Shown: piece after piece, positions 27,460-36,298 of the stretch
How the letters are laid out: each line of letters begins with the position of its first letter
Position numbering within the stretch: the stretch's first letter is position 1
Origin: CAUZWH01 sp965224275
GTDB taxonomy: Bacteria > Pseudomonadota > Alphaproteobacteria > SHVV01
Assembly: GCA_965224275.1 (NCBI GenBank)
Contig: CBDCYR010000009.1
Span: forward strand, 1 to 64,000
Direction: 5' to 3'
Length of the DNA: 64,000 bases
Notes under the pieces: model-generated
What the model was told of the DNA's origin: nothing
Databases searched by the model: none
Seen by the model: the letters and a program-made list of their open reading frames with translations, nothing else
Program-made: the position numbers and the translations under genes

Positions 27460-30400
27460 TCAATCGTCCAGAATATCCTTCAGCGTCCCGCCGGACGGCA
27501 ACTCCTCGGAAGACGCCAGGAATTCCGGAGGGTTGAACAGCGGATTGCCCGGCGACCAGAGTTCGAGGCTCTCCGCATGCTCCTCGAAATACTCCGCATC
27601 GGTGGTCACCCGCAGGTGCTCCGTCATGCCGGGCGTCAGCAACCCGTATTCGCGACGCCCCATGGGCTGGACGTCCGTCCCTGGCGGCATCAAATCGGAT
27701 GAACCGATGATCCTGTCGAGGTCGTTCATGGTGACCGGCGATAACGCCCGGGCGGGCATGGCTAGATCTTCCTCTGTCACCGCGTCGATGTCGAAACCCC
27801 GCGCTTCGGCCTCTTGGGCCTGCCGCTCGATGTTGTCCACCAGGCTGGCCCGCTCCCGGTCCTCTCTGGACAACACCGCCTGCGAGATCGCCTGTGGCAA
27901 TTGGGCGAGGATCGGCTGCAAGCGCCCCACGACAGACTCGAATAGGCCGATGCGGCTCCGGAGCGCCCGATAAACATCCGTTTCGACCGTACCCTCGTAA
28001 TGCAGGTTGACGATTCGAATCACATCGTGCCGCTGACCGAGGCGGTCAATACGACCGATGCGCTGCTCCACCCGCATCGGGTTCCACGGCATATCGTAGT
28101 TGATCAGGGCACCGCAGAACTGGAAGTTCAGGCCCTCGGCGGCGGCATCGGTGCACAGCAGAATGTCGGCCTCGCCATCACGGAAGCGCCGTTTGGCATC
28201 ATCGCGGCCGATGCGGCGCCAAACGCCGTCGGTAGAGGGAATTTCTCCGCCGCGACCCGAGAAACACATCAATTCCGCGCCGGCATCCTTTCGGAGTTCC
28301 TCACGCAGAAAGTCCATGGTGTCGGTGTATTGGGTAAAGACCATGGCTTGGCCATAGCCCTCCCGGCGCAGCTCGGCGAGAACGCTTTTCAAGCTTGCGA
28401 GCTTGCTTTCAGGCGGCAGCCCGCCGATACGTTCGAGCAGCTGTCCTATATCGGCCTCCTCCTCGGCGGCGAGGGCCTCGCGCTCCAGCGCCGCCATTTC
28501 GTCGGCATCCATCATATCGTCTGCGGTTTCATCGTCCGGCGCGTCTTCGTCCAGACCCATCCGTTGCATCTGGCCGCCATCGGCCATGGCATGGAGATGG
28601 CGCTGAAGCGTATTGCGCAACGCGCTGAAACTGCTGGCCAGACGCCGCCGGTAGATGGTCATGACGAAGCCCACCGCCGTGCGCTCTTTGGCGCTGGCCT
28701 GGTTGTAGGTGCTGGCAATGTAATCCTCGACCGCGTCATAGAGCGCCCGTTCGTCCGGCGTCATCTCGATGAATCGATCCTCGACCCGGCGCTCGGCAAT
28801 CGGCGTATTCAACATTCCCGCCTTGAAATATCGGCGCAACAGATCACGCGTATGGCGCGAGACCAATCGGCGGATCGGCGTGTACGCCCGCATGATGCCG
28901 ACCGCCGCCTGGCGCTCCGCCGTCTCCAGTTGGCGGCGTGGAATACCGGCGTCGTCGCGCAGGGCGCGGAGCACCTTGTTGGCCTTCAAGCGGGACAGGC
29001 CAGCCAAGCGTTGCACATCCTCCGTCCTGACCTCGCCGTAGCAGCGCTCGGCCGATTGAAACAGCCGCGCCATCCGGTCGAGGGCATCGGTTGACGGGTT
29101 TGGTTGATCGATATCGTTGAAGAAACCGAGAAACGCCCTGGACGACCACTCGGGCGGCAGATCGAGTAAACTCAACAAGTCCCAGACTTCGATCGGATGG
29201 ACCTGCATCGGCGTCGCCGTCAGCAGGATCAGTCCCCGGGTGCGCTCTTTCAAGTCCTGCATTAGCCTGAGCAAGGCGTTCGGCCCGCCTTCATTGGCCG
29301 TTCCCGCTGCGCGGCGGCGCGCATGATGGGCTTCGTCGAGCACCACCAGGTCCCAGGGTTCGGATCCATCCAACAGAATTGCCGCTCGATCGCGCCGACG
29401 CATCAACTGGCTCGACGCGATCACGACGGGTTCTTTATGCCACTCGTCCCGATCCACCTCGTGCTCATGCTTCCCGAGCAACACCGGCGAAGGATACCGG
29501 ACCATCTTGTGTCCATCGTAGATCGGCCAGTTGAGATTGAACTTCTCACGTAGCTCGATCTGCCATTGCCCGAGAACGGCCTTGGGCGCCAGGATCAGGA
29601 TCCGCTTCGCTCTCCCCGCTAGCCAGGCTTGGCGCAACAGCATGCCCGCCTGGATCGTTTTCCCCAGCCCCACCTCATCGGCGATCAGGAGCTTGGGGGG
29701 CCAATCGCGGTAAAGGCGTTCAAAGGCCTTTACCTGGTGCGGCCATGGCGTGATCGCCGTCGTTGCTTCGCCTACGCTCTCGCCTCCCTCGGGCAAGGTG
29801 GCTGCGTGCCGGATGAAAGACCACACGCGGCTTCTTGGATCGGCCAATCCATCTTCCCCCGGGATCTCGGGCTCCGTCGGCGGGCGATCCGGCATTTCCG
29901 GAGAGCACTGAACCGGTTTCCCCTCGGGCTTCTTGAGGCGGGCGGGCATGTCGCTCGCCGGCAGGAAGCGCATCAGGTCCCGGCGTGCGGCTTCGGGCAC
30001 GTCGAGGACTATCACGCGCTGCGCCTTGTTCGCCCAGATGCGCGCGAAGTTGGCTTCTTCGTCGGCGACCCGTCCGGGCTCCGGCCCCCAACTCGTATAG
30101 ACGTTGATGCTTTCCCAATTGCGCCGCCATCCGGCGGCGGTCTCGTTGAGGCTGCCGTTCCAAGCGATCTTGTCGCCGCCGCGATCCTCTATGATTCCGG
30201 CCTTTTCATGGAAGATGGCGCTGTCATTGACCGGCTTGCCGCCGGTATCGCAAGGCACCGCAACTTTCACATCAAGATGCCCCCCGGCGACCATCCAGGC
30301 GAGCAATTCGAGCGCGCTTGATGTTTCGGCGTCGGGCGGCGCCAACGGCAGGGTCGTCAGGTGTTTCCCGACCCGTTCGCGGAGGTCTTCGCTCGCCTCG

Positions 30401-30633
30401 ATGGCCTCGATCTCGGGCGGCTCCAGCGTGCAACCGACGACCAGTCGCATATGGCCGCCATTGCGCACCAAGCCCTCGATGCCGCGTGCCGCCAACGCGA
30501 GCGCACTGGCGTTGAAATACCCGGTCAGGCGGTCGTAGCGCTCGGCGTCCTCAAGCGCGGGGATATAGAAGAGCCTGACGAGATTGCCGTCCTCGGGCGT
30601 GTATTTCCGCTTCCATGATCGGCCGGCGAGCAT
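27460..30633 (-). CDS. SNF2-family helicase with N-terminal PLD-like domain (anti-phage type)
   Basis: 1057 residues from MLAGRSWKRKYTPEDG at 30633. That start lies two bases after the stop of the methylase fusion upstream, so I prefer it to the ATG at 30657. The N-terminal 200 residues resemble a phospholipase-D-type domain with one HxK (FHEKAGI near residue 140). The SNF2 ATPase has DEVGLGKTIQAG near 317, LDEAHH near 429, LLTATPMQ, and the C-terminal EQRIGRIDRLGQ motif VI. In defence islands such helicases occur with DUF1156 methylases and DUF499 ATPases (Hma-type systems; family knowledge). Here only the methylase's C-terminal half remains upstream. The helicase itself looks whole. Confidence 0.85.
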   Translation of the reverse strand: MLAGRSWKRKYTPEDGNLVRLFYIPALEDAERYDRLTGYFNASALALAARGIEGLVRNGGHMRLVVGCTLEPPEIEAIEASEDLRERVGKHLTTLPLAPPDAETSSALELLAWMVAGGHLDVKVAVPCDTGGKPVNDSAIFHEKAGIIEDRGGDKIAWNGSLNETAAGWRRNWESINVYTSWGPEPGRVADEEANFARIWANKAQRVIVLDVPEAARRDLMRFLPASDMPARLKKPEGKPVQCSPEMPDRPPTEPEIPGEDGLADPRSRVWSFIRHAATLPEGGESVGEATTAITPWPHQVKAFERLYRDWPPKLLIADEVGLGKTIQAGMLLRQAWLAGRAKRILILAPKAVLGQWQIELREKFNLNWPIYDGHKMVRYPSPVLLGKHEHEVDRDEWHKEPVVIASSQLMRRRDRAAILLDGSEPWDLVVLDEAHHARRRAAGTANEGGPNALLRLMQDLKERTRGLILLTATPMQVHPIEVWDLLSLLDLPPEWSSRAFLGFFNDIDQPNPSTDALDRMARLFQSAERCYGEVRTEDVQRLAGLSRLKANKVLRALRDDAGIPRRQLETAERQAAVGIMRAYTPIRRLVSRHTRDLLRRYFKAGMLNTPIAERRVEDRFIEMTPDERALYDAVEDYIASTYNQASAKERTAVGFVMTIYRRRLASSFSALRNTLQRHLHAMADGGQMQRMGLDEDAPDDETADDMMDADEMAALEREALAAEEEADIGQLLERIGGLPPESKLASLKSVLAELRREGYGQAMVFTQYTDTMDFLREELRKDAGAELMCFSGRGGEIPSTDGVWRRIGRDDAKRRFRDGEADILLCTDAAAEGLNFQFCGALINYDMPWNPMRVEQRIGRIDRLGQRHDVIRIVNLHYEGTVETDVYRALRSRIGLFESVVGRLQPILAQLPQAISQAVLSREDRERASLVDNIERQAQEAEARGFDIDAVTEEDLAMPARALSPVTMNDLDRIIGSSDLMPPGTDVQPMGRREYGLLTPGMTEHLRVTTDAEYFEEHAESLELWSPGNPLFNPPEFLASSEELPSGGTLKDILDD

Positions 30634-30635
30634 GG

Positions 30636-33335
30636 TCAGACGTTTTCTTCCAGCCATAGCTTGAGTTGCTCGGGCTCGTCGATCTCGTCGCGGTAGGCAA
30701 GGCGGGCGAGATTATAGAGCGCCTCGAAATCGCCGGCGGCGGCTTCAGCCTCGCCTTCCAGATCGATCCCGGTCCAGGTCGTGGAAACCGGGAGCACTTC
30801 CAGAACGGCTTCGAGCGCCGCGATAAACCGGGGGTCTTCTTCCACCAGCACGCCCTCGAGCATTTCGCGCGCAGCTGCGAGGGTTCGGATGCGCGCCATG
30901 TTGGCGGCATGGTGAACGGCGTCGATCATGCCGCGCGCGCCGTCGACCGGCCCAAGCGTTCCCTTCGCGGCGCGGCGCGCACTATCCCAGAGATGGATGT
31001 CGCTGCCCTTCTTTTCCGCGAGGCGTCCCACGATGTCGCCGTCCAGGTCGGCACCCACCGCGCGGGCCAGCATGAGCGCCTCGTCATAGGCGAAGGCCGG
31101 CGCCCGGAAGGCGTCCCACGCCAGCACGAAAAAGGCGGTGGCCGGATCGAGATCGGCATTGGCCTTGAGATGGGTCAATTGCTCCAGGCGCCAGCGCTTG
31201 ACCTCGCGCCGGGCCGCGTCGAGGGCGTCTTCCGGTGTCGCGGCGTAAGGATCCCATTCCTCCTCGAACAGGACCTGCTGGCGCCTCCGGCGTCGTTCCT
31301 CCGGAACCTCGCGCGGCGTGCCGCGCTTCAACGGCCAGTGGCGCGAAAATTCCTCAAGCGCCGGGCCGAAGGAGGCAAGATAGAGATCGACCCCGGCGAT
31401 GCCGGCTTCCTGGAAAGCCTCGACCCGCTCCCGGACGGCCCGTGCCACCCGGGGTTCAACGTCCTCCCAATAAAGGTCTCGTTCGGCTTGCACGTGGTCA
31501 GCCCGAGGACGGCAGACCAGAAAGATGGTGCTTTTGGCTGCCGCCTTGTCCTTGATGTGCAGGCTGCCCTCGGCCTCGGTGTTGATCGGCCATGACGCGG
31601 TAATGGCGAAACTCGCCTCCATCAGCCCCTTGGTAAGCGCGTCCCAGGCACCGGTCGCCTTGTGGGTGAACATCAGGGTCATCACGCCGCCGGGCTTCAG
31701 CGTCCGGCGGCATTCGGCGAAGATGGACGCCATCCGCTCCTGGTAGTCACGGCCCGCGAGCGCCTTCGCGCCCTTTTGGCCCCGGAACTTTGCCGGGTTG
31801 GCGACGGCTTCGTTGTCCTTGTCGGTCAAGTGCCGGCGGAACAATTCGGGGAAGACATGACCGGCGGTGCGCTTGAGCCAGACATAGAAGAAGTCTGACA
31901 GCTCCGCATACATGACGTTGTCATAATAGGGCGGGTCCATGATGACCGCATCAATACTGCCGTCCTCGATATGGTCGAGGCTGTCGCCCGGCTTGCAGGC
32001 CGCCTCGACCGCCTCCAGCCCGTCCTCCTGAACCGCCGCGAGGATCCTCACGAACTGCCTGTCACCGTCGTCGCAACCCGTCAGCCGGGCCCGTATGCGG
32101 CCGAGCGCGCCGGGCAGTTGCCAGCCCTTGAAGGGCGCGCCGTTCCTCAGCGCACCAGGCTTCCGCGTCAGGATCGGCACGTAGTGCCACGGATCGTAGG
32201 CGATCTCGCCGCGCCCGAAGCTCCGGGGATGCTCGGCGACGGTCTCGCCGTCCTGGCGGATGACGATCCGATCGGCGTAGGCCCGCACGTCGACCGGCCG
32301 CCCGACGGCACGGGCGGCGACGCTGTAGTGGTTGTTGTCGAAGCGCACCAGACAGGTCTTGGACACCGCCACCTCGGTGGCGTGGAAGCCGTCGAAGGGG
32401 CCGCGATAGGCCATCAGGAAGGGCCGCTCCTCCTCGAACACCTGCCACACCGTCTTGCCCTCGATCGTCGGATGCGGCCGCTTCTTGGCGTCCTCGATAC
32501 ACCGATCCATCAGCCACGCGTTGATCTCGGCGTAGGAGCGGCCCCGCGGGATGGGCACGAACAGGCGGCCGCGGACGTCACCCACCTGCCTCTCGACCTG
32601 CCCCTTCTCCCAGCCCGCACCCGGAGTGCACGCCACCGGCTCCACCAGATGGTGGGAGCACAGCTCCAGAAAGCGCCGGTTGTAGGCGCGCTCCTTGCCC
32701 ACGAAGACCATGCTCACCGCCGTCTTCATGTTGTCGTAGATGCCCCGCCGGCAGACCCCGCCGAAGAAGTGGAAGGCCCGTTCGTGCGCCTCGAACACCA
32801 TCTCCTGGCTCTCGCGCGGGAAGATCTGAACCAGCTGCATGCGGCTGTAGCAGAGCCGCATGTGCGCCGCCTTCACCTTGGTCGTCACACCCGACAGGCG
32901 CGCGTACTCGTGGCTCCAGTCGAACTGGTAGGCCTCGCCGGGATCGAAGCTCAGCGGCACAAAACCCTGCGACGGCGACAACAGCCGCCACCGCCGACGC
33001 CAGGTCCTGGCGTAGCGGCGCACCGCGTCGTAGCCGCCGCCATAGCCCAGAGCCGCAAGATCTTCATGAATCCGCAGCAGAGACAGCCGATCCCGGCGCG
33101 GCTTCTTCTCGTTGGCCTCCAGCTGGCGCTCGAGCTCATCCACCCACGGTCCAAGCTTCGGCATCGGCTGGATCTTGCGCTCGTAGCTGTACGAGGTCTC
33201 ATCGCCCCGCACCACCTTGCGCACCGTGTTCTTCGAAACCCTCAAATCCCGGGCGATCTTCTTGATCGGAACGCCCCTCACCAGATGATCCCGACGGATC
33301 CGTGCGATCGTTTCCACTACCAGCATCTCCCCCAC
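30636..33335 (-). CDS. In-frame fusion: IS21 transposase IstA (N) and DUF1156-type DNA methylase (C)
   Basis: An 899-residue open frame without interruption. Residues 1 to about 447 are IstA, nearly identical to the complete copy at 55871-57394, with its HTH and DDE residues (DWSHEYARLSG, IYDNMKTAV, KGQVERQVGDV). At base 31995/31996 it switches, in frame, to the C-terminal half of an N6-adenine-type DNA methylase. The methylase half has DPPYYDNVMYAELSDFFYVW near residue 467 and a PGGVMTLMFTHKATGAWDAL block, and runs to a stop coupled to the SNF2 helicase start. The SAM-binding FxGxG motif, expected before DPPY or after it by circular order, is not seen. The likely origin is IS21 insertion followed by an adjacent deletion that removed istB, the right IS end and the methylase N-terminus. 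The IS promoter may now drive the helicase. Confidence 0.85.
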   Translation of the reverse strand: MGEMLVVETIARIRRDHLVRGVPIKKIARDLRVSKNTVRKVVRGDETSYSYERKIQPMPKLGPWVDELERQLEANEKKPRRDRLSLLRIHEDLAALGYGGGYDAVRRYARTWRRRWRLLSPSQGFVPLSFDPGEAYQFDWSHEYARLSGVTTKVKAAHMRLCYSRMQLVQIFPRESQEMVFEAHERAFHFFGGVCRRGIYDNMKTAVSMVFVGKERAYNRRFLELCSHHLVEPVACTPGAGWEKGQVERQVGDVRGRLFVPIPRGRSYAEINAWLMDRCIEDAKKRPHPTIEGKTVWQVFEEERPFLMAYRGPFDGFHATEVAVSKTCLVRFDNNHYSVAARAVGRPVDVRAYADRIVIRQDGETVAEHPRSFGRGEIAYDPWHYVPILTRKPGALRNGAPFKGWQLPGALGRIRARLTGCDDGDRQFVRILAAVQEDGLEAVEAACKPGDSLDHIEDGSIDAVIMDPPYYDNVMYAELSDFFYVWLKRTAGHVFPELFRRHLTDKDNEAVANPAKFRGQKGAKALAGRDYQERMASIFAECRRTLKPGGVMTLMFTHKATGAWDALTKGLMEASFAITASWPINTEAEGSLHIKDKAAAKSTIFLVCRPRADHVQAERDLYWEDVEPRVARAVRERVEAFQEAGIAGVDLYLASFGPALEEFSRHWPLKRGTPREVPEERRRRRQQVLFEEEWDPYAATPEDALDAARREVKRWRLEQLTHLKANADLDPATAFFVLAWDAFRAPAFAYDEALMLARAVGADLDGDIVGRLAEKKGSDIHLWDSARRAAKGTLGPVDGARGMIDAVHHAANMARIRTLAAAREMLEGVLVEEDPRFIAALEAVLEVLPVSTTWTGIDLEGEAEAAAGDFEALYNLARLAYRDEIDEPEQLKLWLEENV

Positions 33336-33442
33336 CTCGTCTGTCCAAACAACGAGGTGTGTTCAAGAGCACAAAACCAGGGGGGTCAATTTTGGACGCC
33401 GATAACCCCCAATAGGGGGTCAATATTCCACGCCGAACAACA
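31996..33442 (-). mobile_element. istA: IS21-family element, copy A, truncated (left end and istA 5' part)
   Basis: The outer end TGTTGTTCGGCG and the two ITR-like end repeats (rc of 33350-33442) match those of the complete copy at 55764. Homology stops inside istA at 31996. The istB gene and the right end are missing. The left end interrupts a tyrosine recombinase fragment. Confidence 0.88.
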
Positions 33443-33515
33443 CCAATCATGGGCAGACTCTCGCCGAGCGCCAGCGCACGAGAAGCAAAAGAATGCCTGA
33501 GGTCATGGATGCGCA
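33442..33515 (-). pseudogene. Tyrosine recombinase fragment, cut by IS21
   Basis: The minus strand reads VRIHDLRHSFASRALALGES and LPMIG directly up to the IS21 end. HDLRH is the HxxR catalytic motif of phage-type integrases, and SLPMIG is the lead-in to the missing LGH. Both sides are lost: the 3' side to the IS, and the 5' side beyond a repeat array. Only about 25 residues remain. Confidence 0.6.
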
Positions 33516-33531
33516 CAACATATATTTGCAA

Positions 33532-33571
33532 GGAGATGTCTGGAGATGCATGGAGATGTCTGGAGATGAAC
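33532..33571. repeat. Four tandem 10-bp repeats (GGAGATG core)
   Basis: GGAGATGTCT, GGAGATGCAT, GGAGATGTCT and GGAGATGAAC follow each other without gaps in an AT-richer stretch about 140 bases before the integrase pair. They could be arm-type integrase sites or a simple microsatellite-like expansion. The array is too short and has no spacers, so it is not a CRISPR. Confidence 0.7.
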
Positions 33572-33708
33572 AAACTGTTTCATATCAGTATGATAAATCT
33601 TCTTTTAGCGACCGTTCATCATCAGGAGTGTACTGGAGTTGTCTCTAGATGAATCTGAGGTGTTGCTAATAGTGTTGACATCATCGAGGTCCGGCCCATA
33701 ATCGGGGG

Positions 33709-34953
33709 ATGCAAGAGGAACCCTCCGCAAAGCGCATCGCGCTCAACAAGTTCACCCTGACCAAGAGCGCCGTCGACACCCTCGAACCGGCCGAGAAGTC
33801 ATGGCTCGCCTGGGACGACAAGCTTATAGGCTTCGGCGTTCGCGTGCAGCCGACCGGCGTCAAGTCCTATTTCGTCAACTACCGCGCCAACGGCGGCGGC
33901 AGGAAGGCGCCCAACAAGCGGGTCGTCCTGGGACGCCACGGCAGGATATCGGCCGAGCAGGCGCGCCGGATGGCGCACCGGGTGCTCGGCGATGTCGCCG
34001 GTGGTGGCGATCCAGCGGAAGCGCGCACCGAAGCTCGTGCCATGCCGGTCCTCGAACAGGTCTTCGAGGACTATATGGCGGTCAACCCCAACCGGGCGGC
34101 GCGCACCGACAAAGACTACCGTACAGCGGTCAGGCTCCATCTCGGCGACTGGCTCGCGCGGCCGCTCGACGCCATCGGCCGGCGGGACGTCGAGGCCCGG
34201 TTCAACCGCCTCATGGCGAGCCACGGCTGGGCGCGGGCCAACAAAGTGATTTCGTTGCTGCGCTCGATCTATCGCCGGCCGTGCGTCGATATAGAAGGAT
34301 TGCTCAACCCGGTCGATCTGTGGCTTGCCGCGGGCGGCAGGTTCCATCGCAAGGTGCGGCGCAAGATCTCCTCACCGGCCGAGGTGCTTCCGTGCTGGCG
34401 GGCGGGTATCGAGGCTGAAGTCAAGACAGCCATGGAGCGGGACGCATTCTGGTTCGGGATGTATACGGGGATGCGGCTTAACGAGGTGTTGCCGCTGCGC
34501 TGGGATCGCGTGGACCGGAAAGGTCTTGTCTTCCGGGTCGACGAGACCAAAACCGGGGAGCCGCTGGAATTGCCCATCACCCGGCAACTGGGCGCCGTCC
34601 TCGAGCGCCGGTGGGAGGAAAGCGGGGCACTCCCGGACGGCTGGGTGTTTGCCTCGTCCACCAGCCGCACGGGCCATATCCCGAACCTGGAACGATATTA
34701 CAAGCGGATCAGCGAAACCGGTGGTGAGAAATTCTGGTACCACGGTCTGCGTAACTGCTTCATCACGGTGGCCGAACGCGACCTGCTGCTGCCGCGCTCG
34801 CTGACCAAGCGGCTGGTCAACCACGCCCGCTCCGACGACATCACCGAAGGCTATGCCGCCGACTGGACAATCGGGCAACTGCGCGAGCCCGCGCAGCGCA
34901 TCGCCGACCGCATCGAGGCGTTGTCGAACGCCCCTGAAACGAATGCTGGGTGA
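33709..34953 (+). CDS. Phage-type tyrosine integrase, first of a tandem pair
   Basis: 414 residues. An N-terminal arm-binding domain of the DUF4102 type (LTKSAVDTLEPAEKSWLAWD, VRVQPTGVKSYFVNYR) is followed by a core-binding region and the catalytic domain. Catalytic residues: Arg in YTGMRLNEVLPL, His and Arg in WYHGLRNCFITV, His in KRLVNHARSDDITEGY, and the Tyr in EGYAADW. Unlike the RIT recombinases it has the architecture of integrases that use a tRNA or similar attachment site. Its stop is four bases before the next gene, a close paralogue. Confidence 0.88.
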   Translation: MQEEPSAKRIALNKFTLTKSAVDTLEPAEKSWLAWDDKLIGFGVRVQPTGVKSYFVNYRANGGGRKAPNKRVVLGRHGRISAEQARRMAHRVLGDVAGGGDPAEARTEARAMPVLEQVFEDYMAVNPNRAARTDKDYRTAVRLHLGDWLARPLDAIGRRDVEARFNRLMASHGWARANKVISLLRSIYRRPCVDIEGLLNPVDLWLAAGGRFHRKVRRKISSPAEVLPCWRAGIEAEVKTAMERDAFWFGMYTGMRLNEVLPLRWDRVDRKGLVFRVDETKTGEPLELPITRQLGAVLERRWEESGALPDGWVFASSTSRTGHIPNLERYYKRISETGGEKFWYHGLRNCFITVAERDLLLPRSLTKRLVNHARSDDITEGYAADWTIGQLREPAQRIADRIEALSNAPETNAG

Positions 34954-34957
34954 ACCG

Positions 34958-36238
34958 ATGACCGAAACCTCCGCAAAACGGGTCGCGCGGGTCAAGCTCA
35001 CCCTGACCGAACACACCATCGAGGCCCTGGAGCCGGCCGAGAAGTCATGGCTCGCATGGGACGATGAACTAACCGGTTTCGGGGTCCGCGTGCAGCCGAC
35101 CGGTGTGAAGTCCTATTTCGTCAACTACCGCCCCGGCGACGGAGGCAGGAAGGCACCCAACAAGCGGGTCGTTATCGGACGCCACGGCAAGTTATCGCCC
35201 GGGCGGGCACGTCGTCTGGCGCGCCGAATGCTGGACGAAGTCGCGCACGGCGGCGATCCGGCAGGCGGGCATGAAGAAGTCCCCGGCATGCCCACCCTGG
35301 AACAGGCCATGGAAGATTACATGGCCGCCAATCCCGGCCGGACAACGGGAACGAATAAAATGTACCGTAACGGGTTCAGGCGCTATCTCGCCGACTGGTC
35401 CGCCCGTCCACTCGACACCATTTCGAGGCGCGACGTGGAAGAACGTTTCAACCGCCTCACCGTGGATCACGGCTGGGCAGGGGCCAACCACACGATTTCG
35501 CTCCTGCGCTCAGTCTATCGCAGGCCCTGCGTCGACGTGGAGGGATTGCGCAATCCGGTCGATCTGTGGCTCGCCGGCGGTAGCAGGTTCAATCGCAAGG
35601 TGCGACGCAGGATCTCTGCTCCGTCAGAAGTGCTGCCGCGCTGGCGGGCGGGGATCGAGGCCGAGGTCGGCAACCCGATGATGCGGGATGCGTTCCGGTT
35701 CGGAATGTATACAGGGATGCGCGTCGACGAAGTGCTGTGCCTACGATGGGAACGCGTGGACATGGCGAGGCTTGTCTTCCGGGTCGATGAGACCAAGACC
35801 GGCGTGCCGCTGGAGTTGCCCATCACCCGGCAACTGGGTGCCGTGCTTGAGCGCCGTTGGGAGGAAAACGGGGCACTCGCGGACGGCTGGGTGTTTCCCT
35901 CGTCCACCAGCCGCACGGGACATATCCCTCACCTGAAACAATTCTACAAGCGGATCGGTGAAACCGGCGGCTCGAAGTTCTGGTACCACGGCTTGCGGAA
36001 CTGCTTTATCACTGTGGCCGAGCGCGACCTTCTGCTGCCGCGCTCGCTGACCAAGCGGCTGGTCAACCACGCGCGCCCCAACGACATCACCGAGGGGTAT
36101 GCCGCCGACTGGACGATCGGCCAACTGCGCGAGCCCGCGCAGCGCATCGCCGACCGGATCGAGGCGTTGATGTACAGCCCGGCCGGAGCCGATGTGGCGC
36201 CCCTGGCGTCCGAAAGTCGTGAGGCGACCGGATCGTAG
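34958..36238 (+). CDS. Phage-type tyrosine integrase, second of a tandem pair
   Basis: 426 residues. The ATG at 34958 (MTETSAKRVARVKLTLTEHT) lies four bases after the previous stop. It has the same layout as its neighbour and is clearly paralogous along the whole length. Catalytic residues: Arg in YTGMRVDEVLCL, HxLR in WYHGLRNCFITV, His in KRLVNHARPNDITEGY, and Tyr in EGYAADW. An intact tandem pair suggests either a local duplication with both copies in use or heteromeric recombination. The C-terminal tail (YSPAGADVAPLASES) is unlike that of the first copy. Confidence 0.88.
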   Translation: MTETSAKRVARVKLTLTEHTIEALEPAEKSWLAWDDELTGFGVRVQPTGVKSYFVNYRPGDGGRKAPNKRVVIGRHGKLSPGRARRLARRMLDEVAHGGDPAGGHEEVPGMPTLEQAMEDYMAANPGRTTGTNKMYRNGFRRYLADWSARPLDTISRRDVEERFNRLTVDHGWAGANHTISLLRSVYRRPCVDVEGLRNPVDLWLAGGSRFNRKVRRRISAPSEVLPRWRAGIEAEVGNPMMRDAFRFGMYTGMRVDEVLCLRWERVDMARLVFRVDETKTGVPLELPITRQLGAVLERRWEENGALADGWVFPSSTSRTGHIPHLKQFYKRIGETGGSKFWYHGLRNCFITVAERDLLLPRSLTKRLVNHARPNDITEGYAADWTIGQLREPAQRIADRIEALMYSPAGADVAPLASESREATGS

Positions 36239-36298
36239 GCTGATATACCGGACGCGGGCTGTCAGTTCGATACGCAGCAGCGCCGGTGACGGAGATGC

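Noticed and set aside
28000..29094. 364-residue plus-strand open frame
   Set aside because: Antisense to the SNF2 helicase in GC-rich DNA; no recognisable domain.
30636..31995. Independent complete methylase gene
   Set aside because: No start codon or N-terminal domain precedes DPPY; the frame is continuous with istA.
31971..33500. 509-residue plus-strand open frame
   Set aside because: It is antisense to istA and repeats as a 561-residue frame opposite istA copy B; composition is Arg/His/Leu-rich with no motifs.
33532..33571. CRISPR array
   Set aside because: Repeats are 10 bp and directly abutting, with no spacers and no cas genes.
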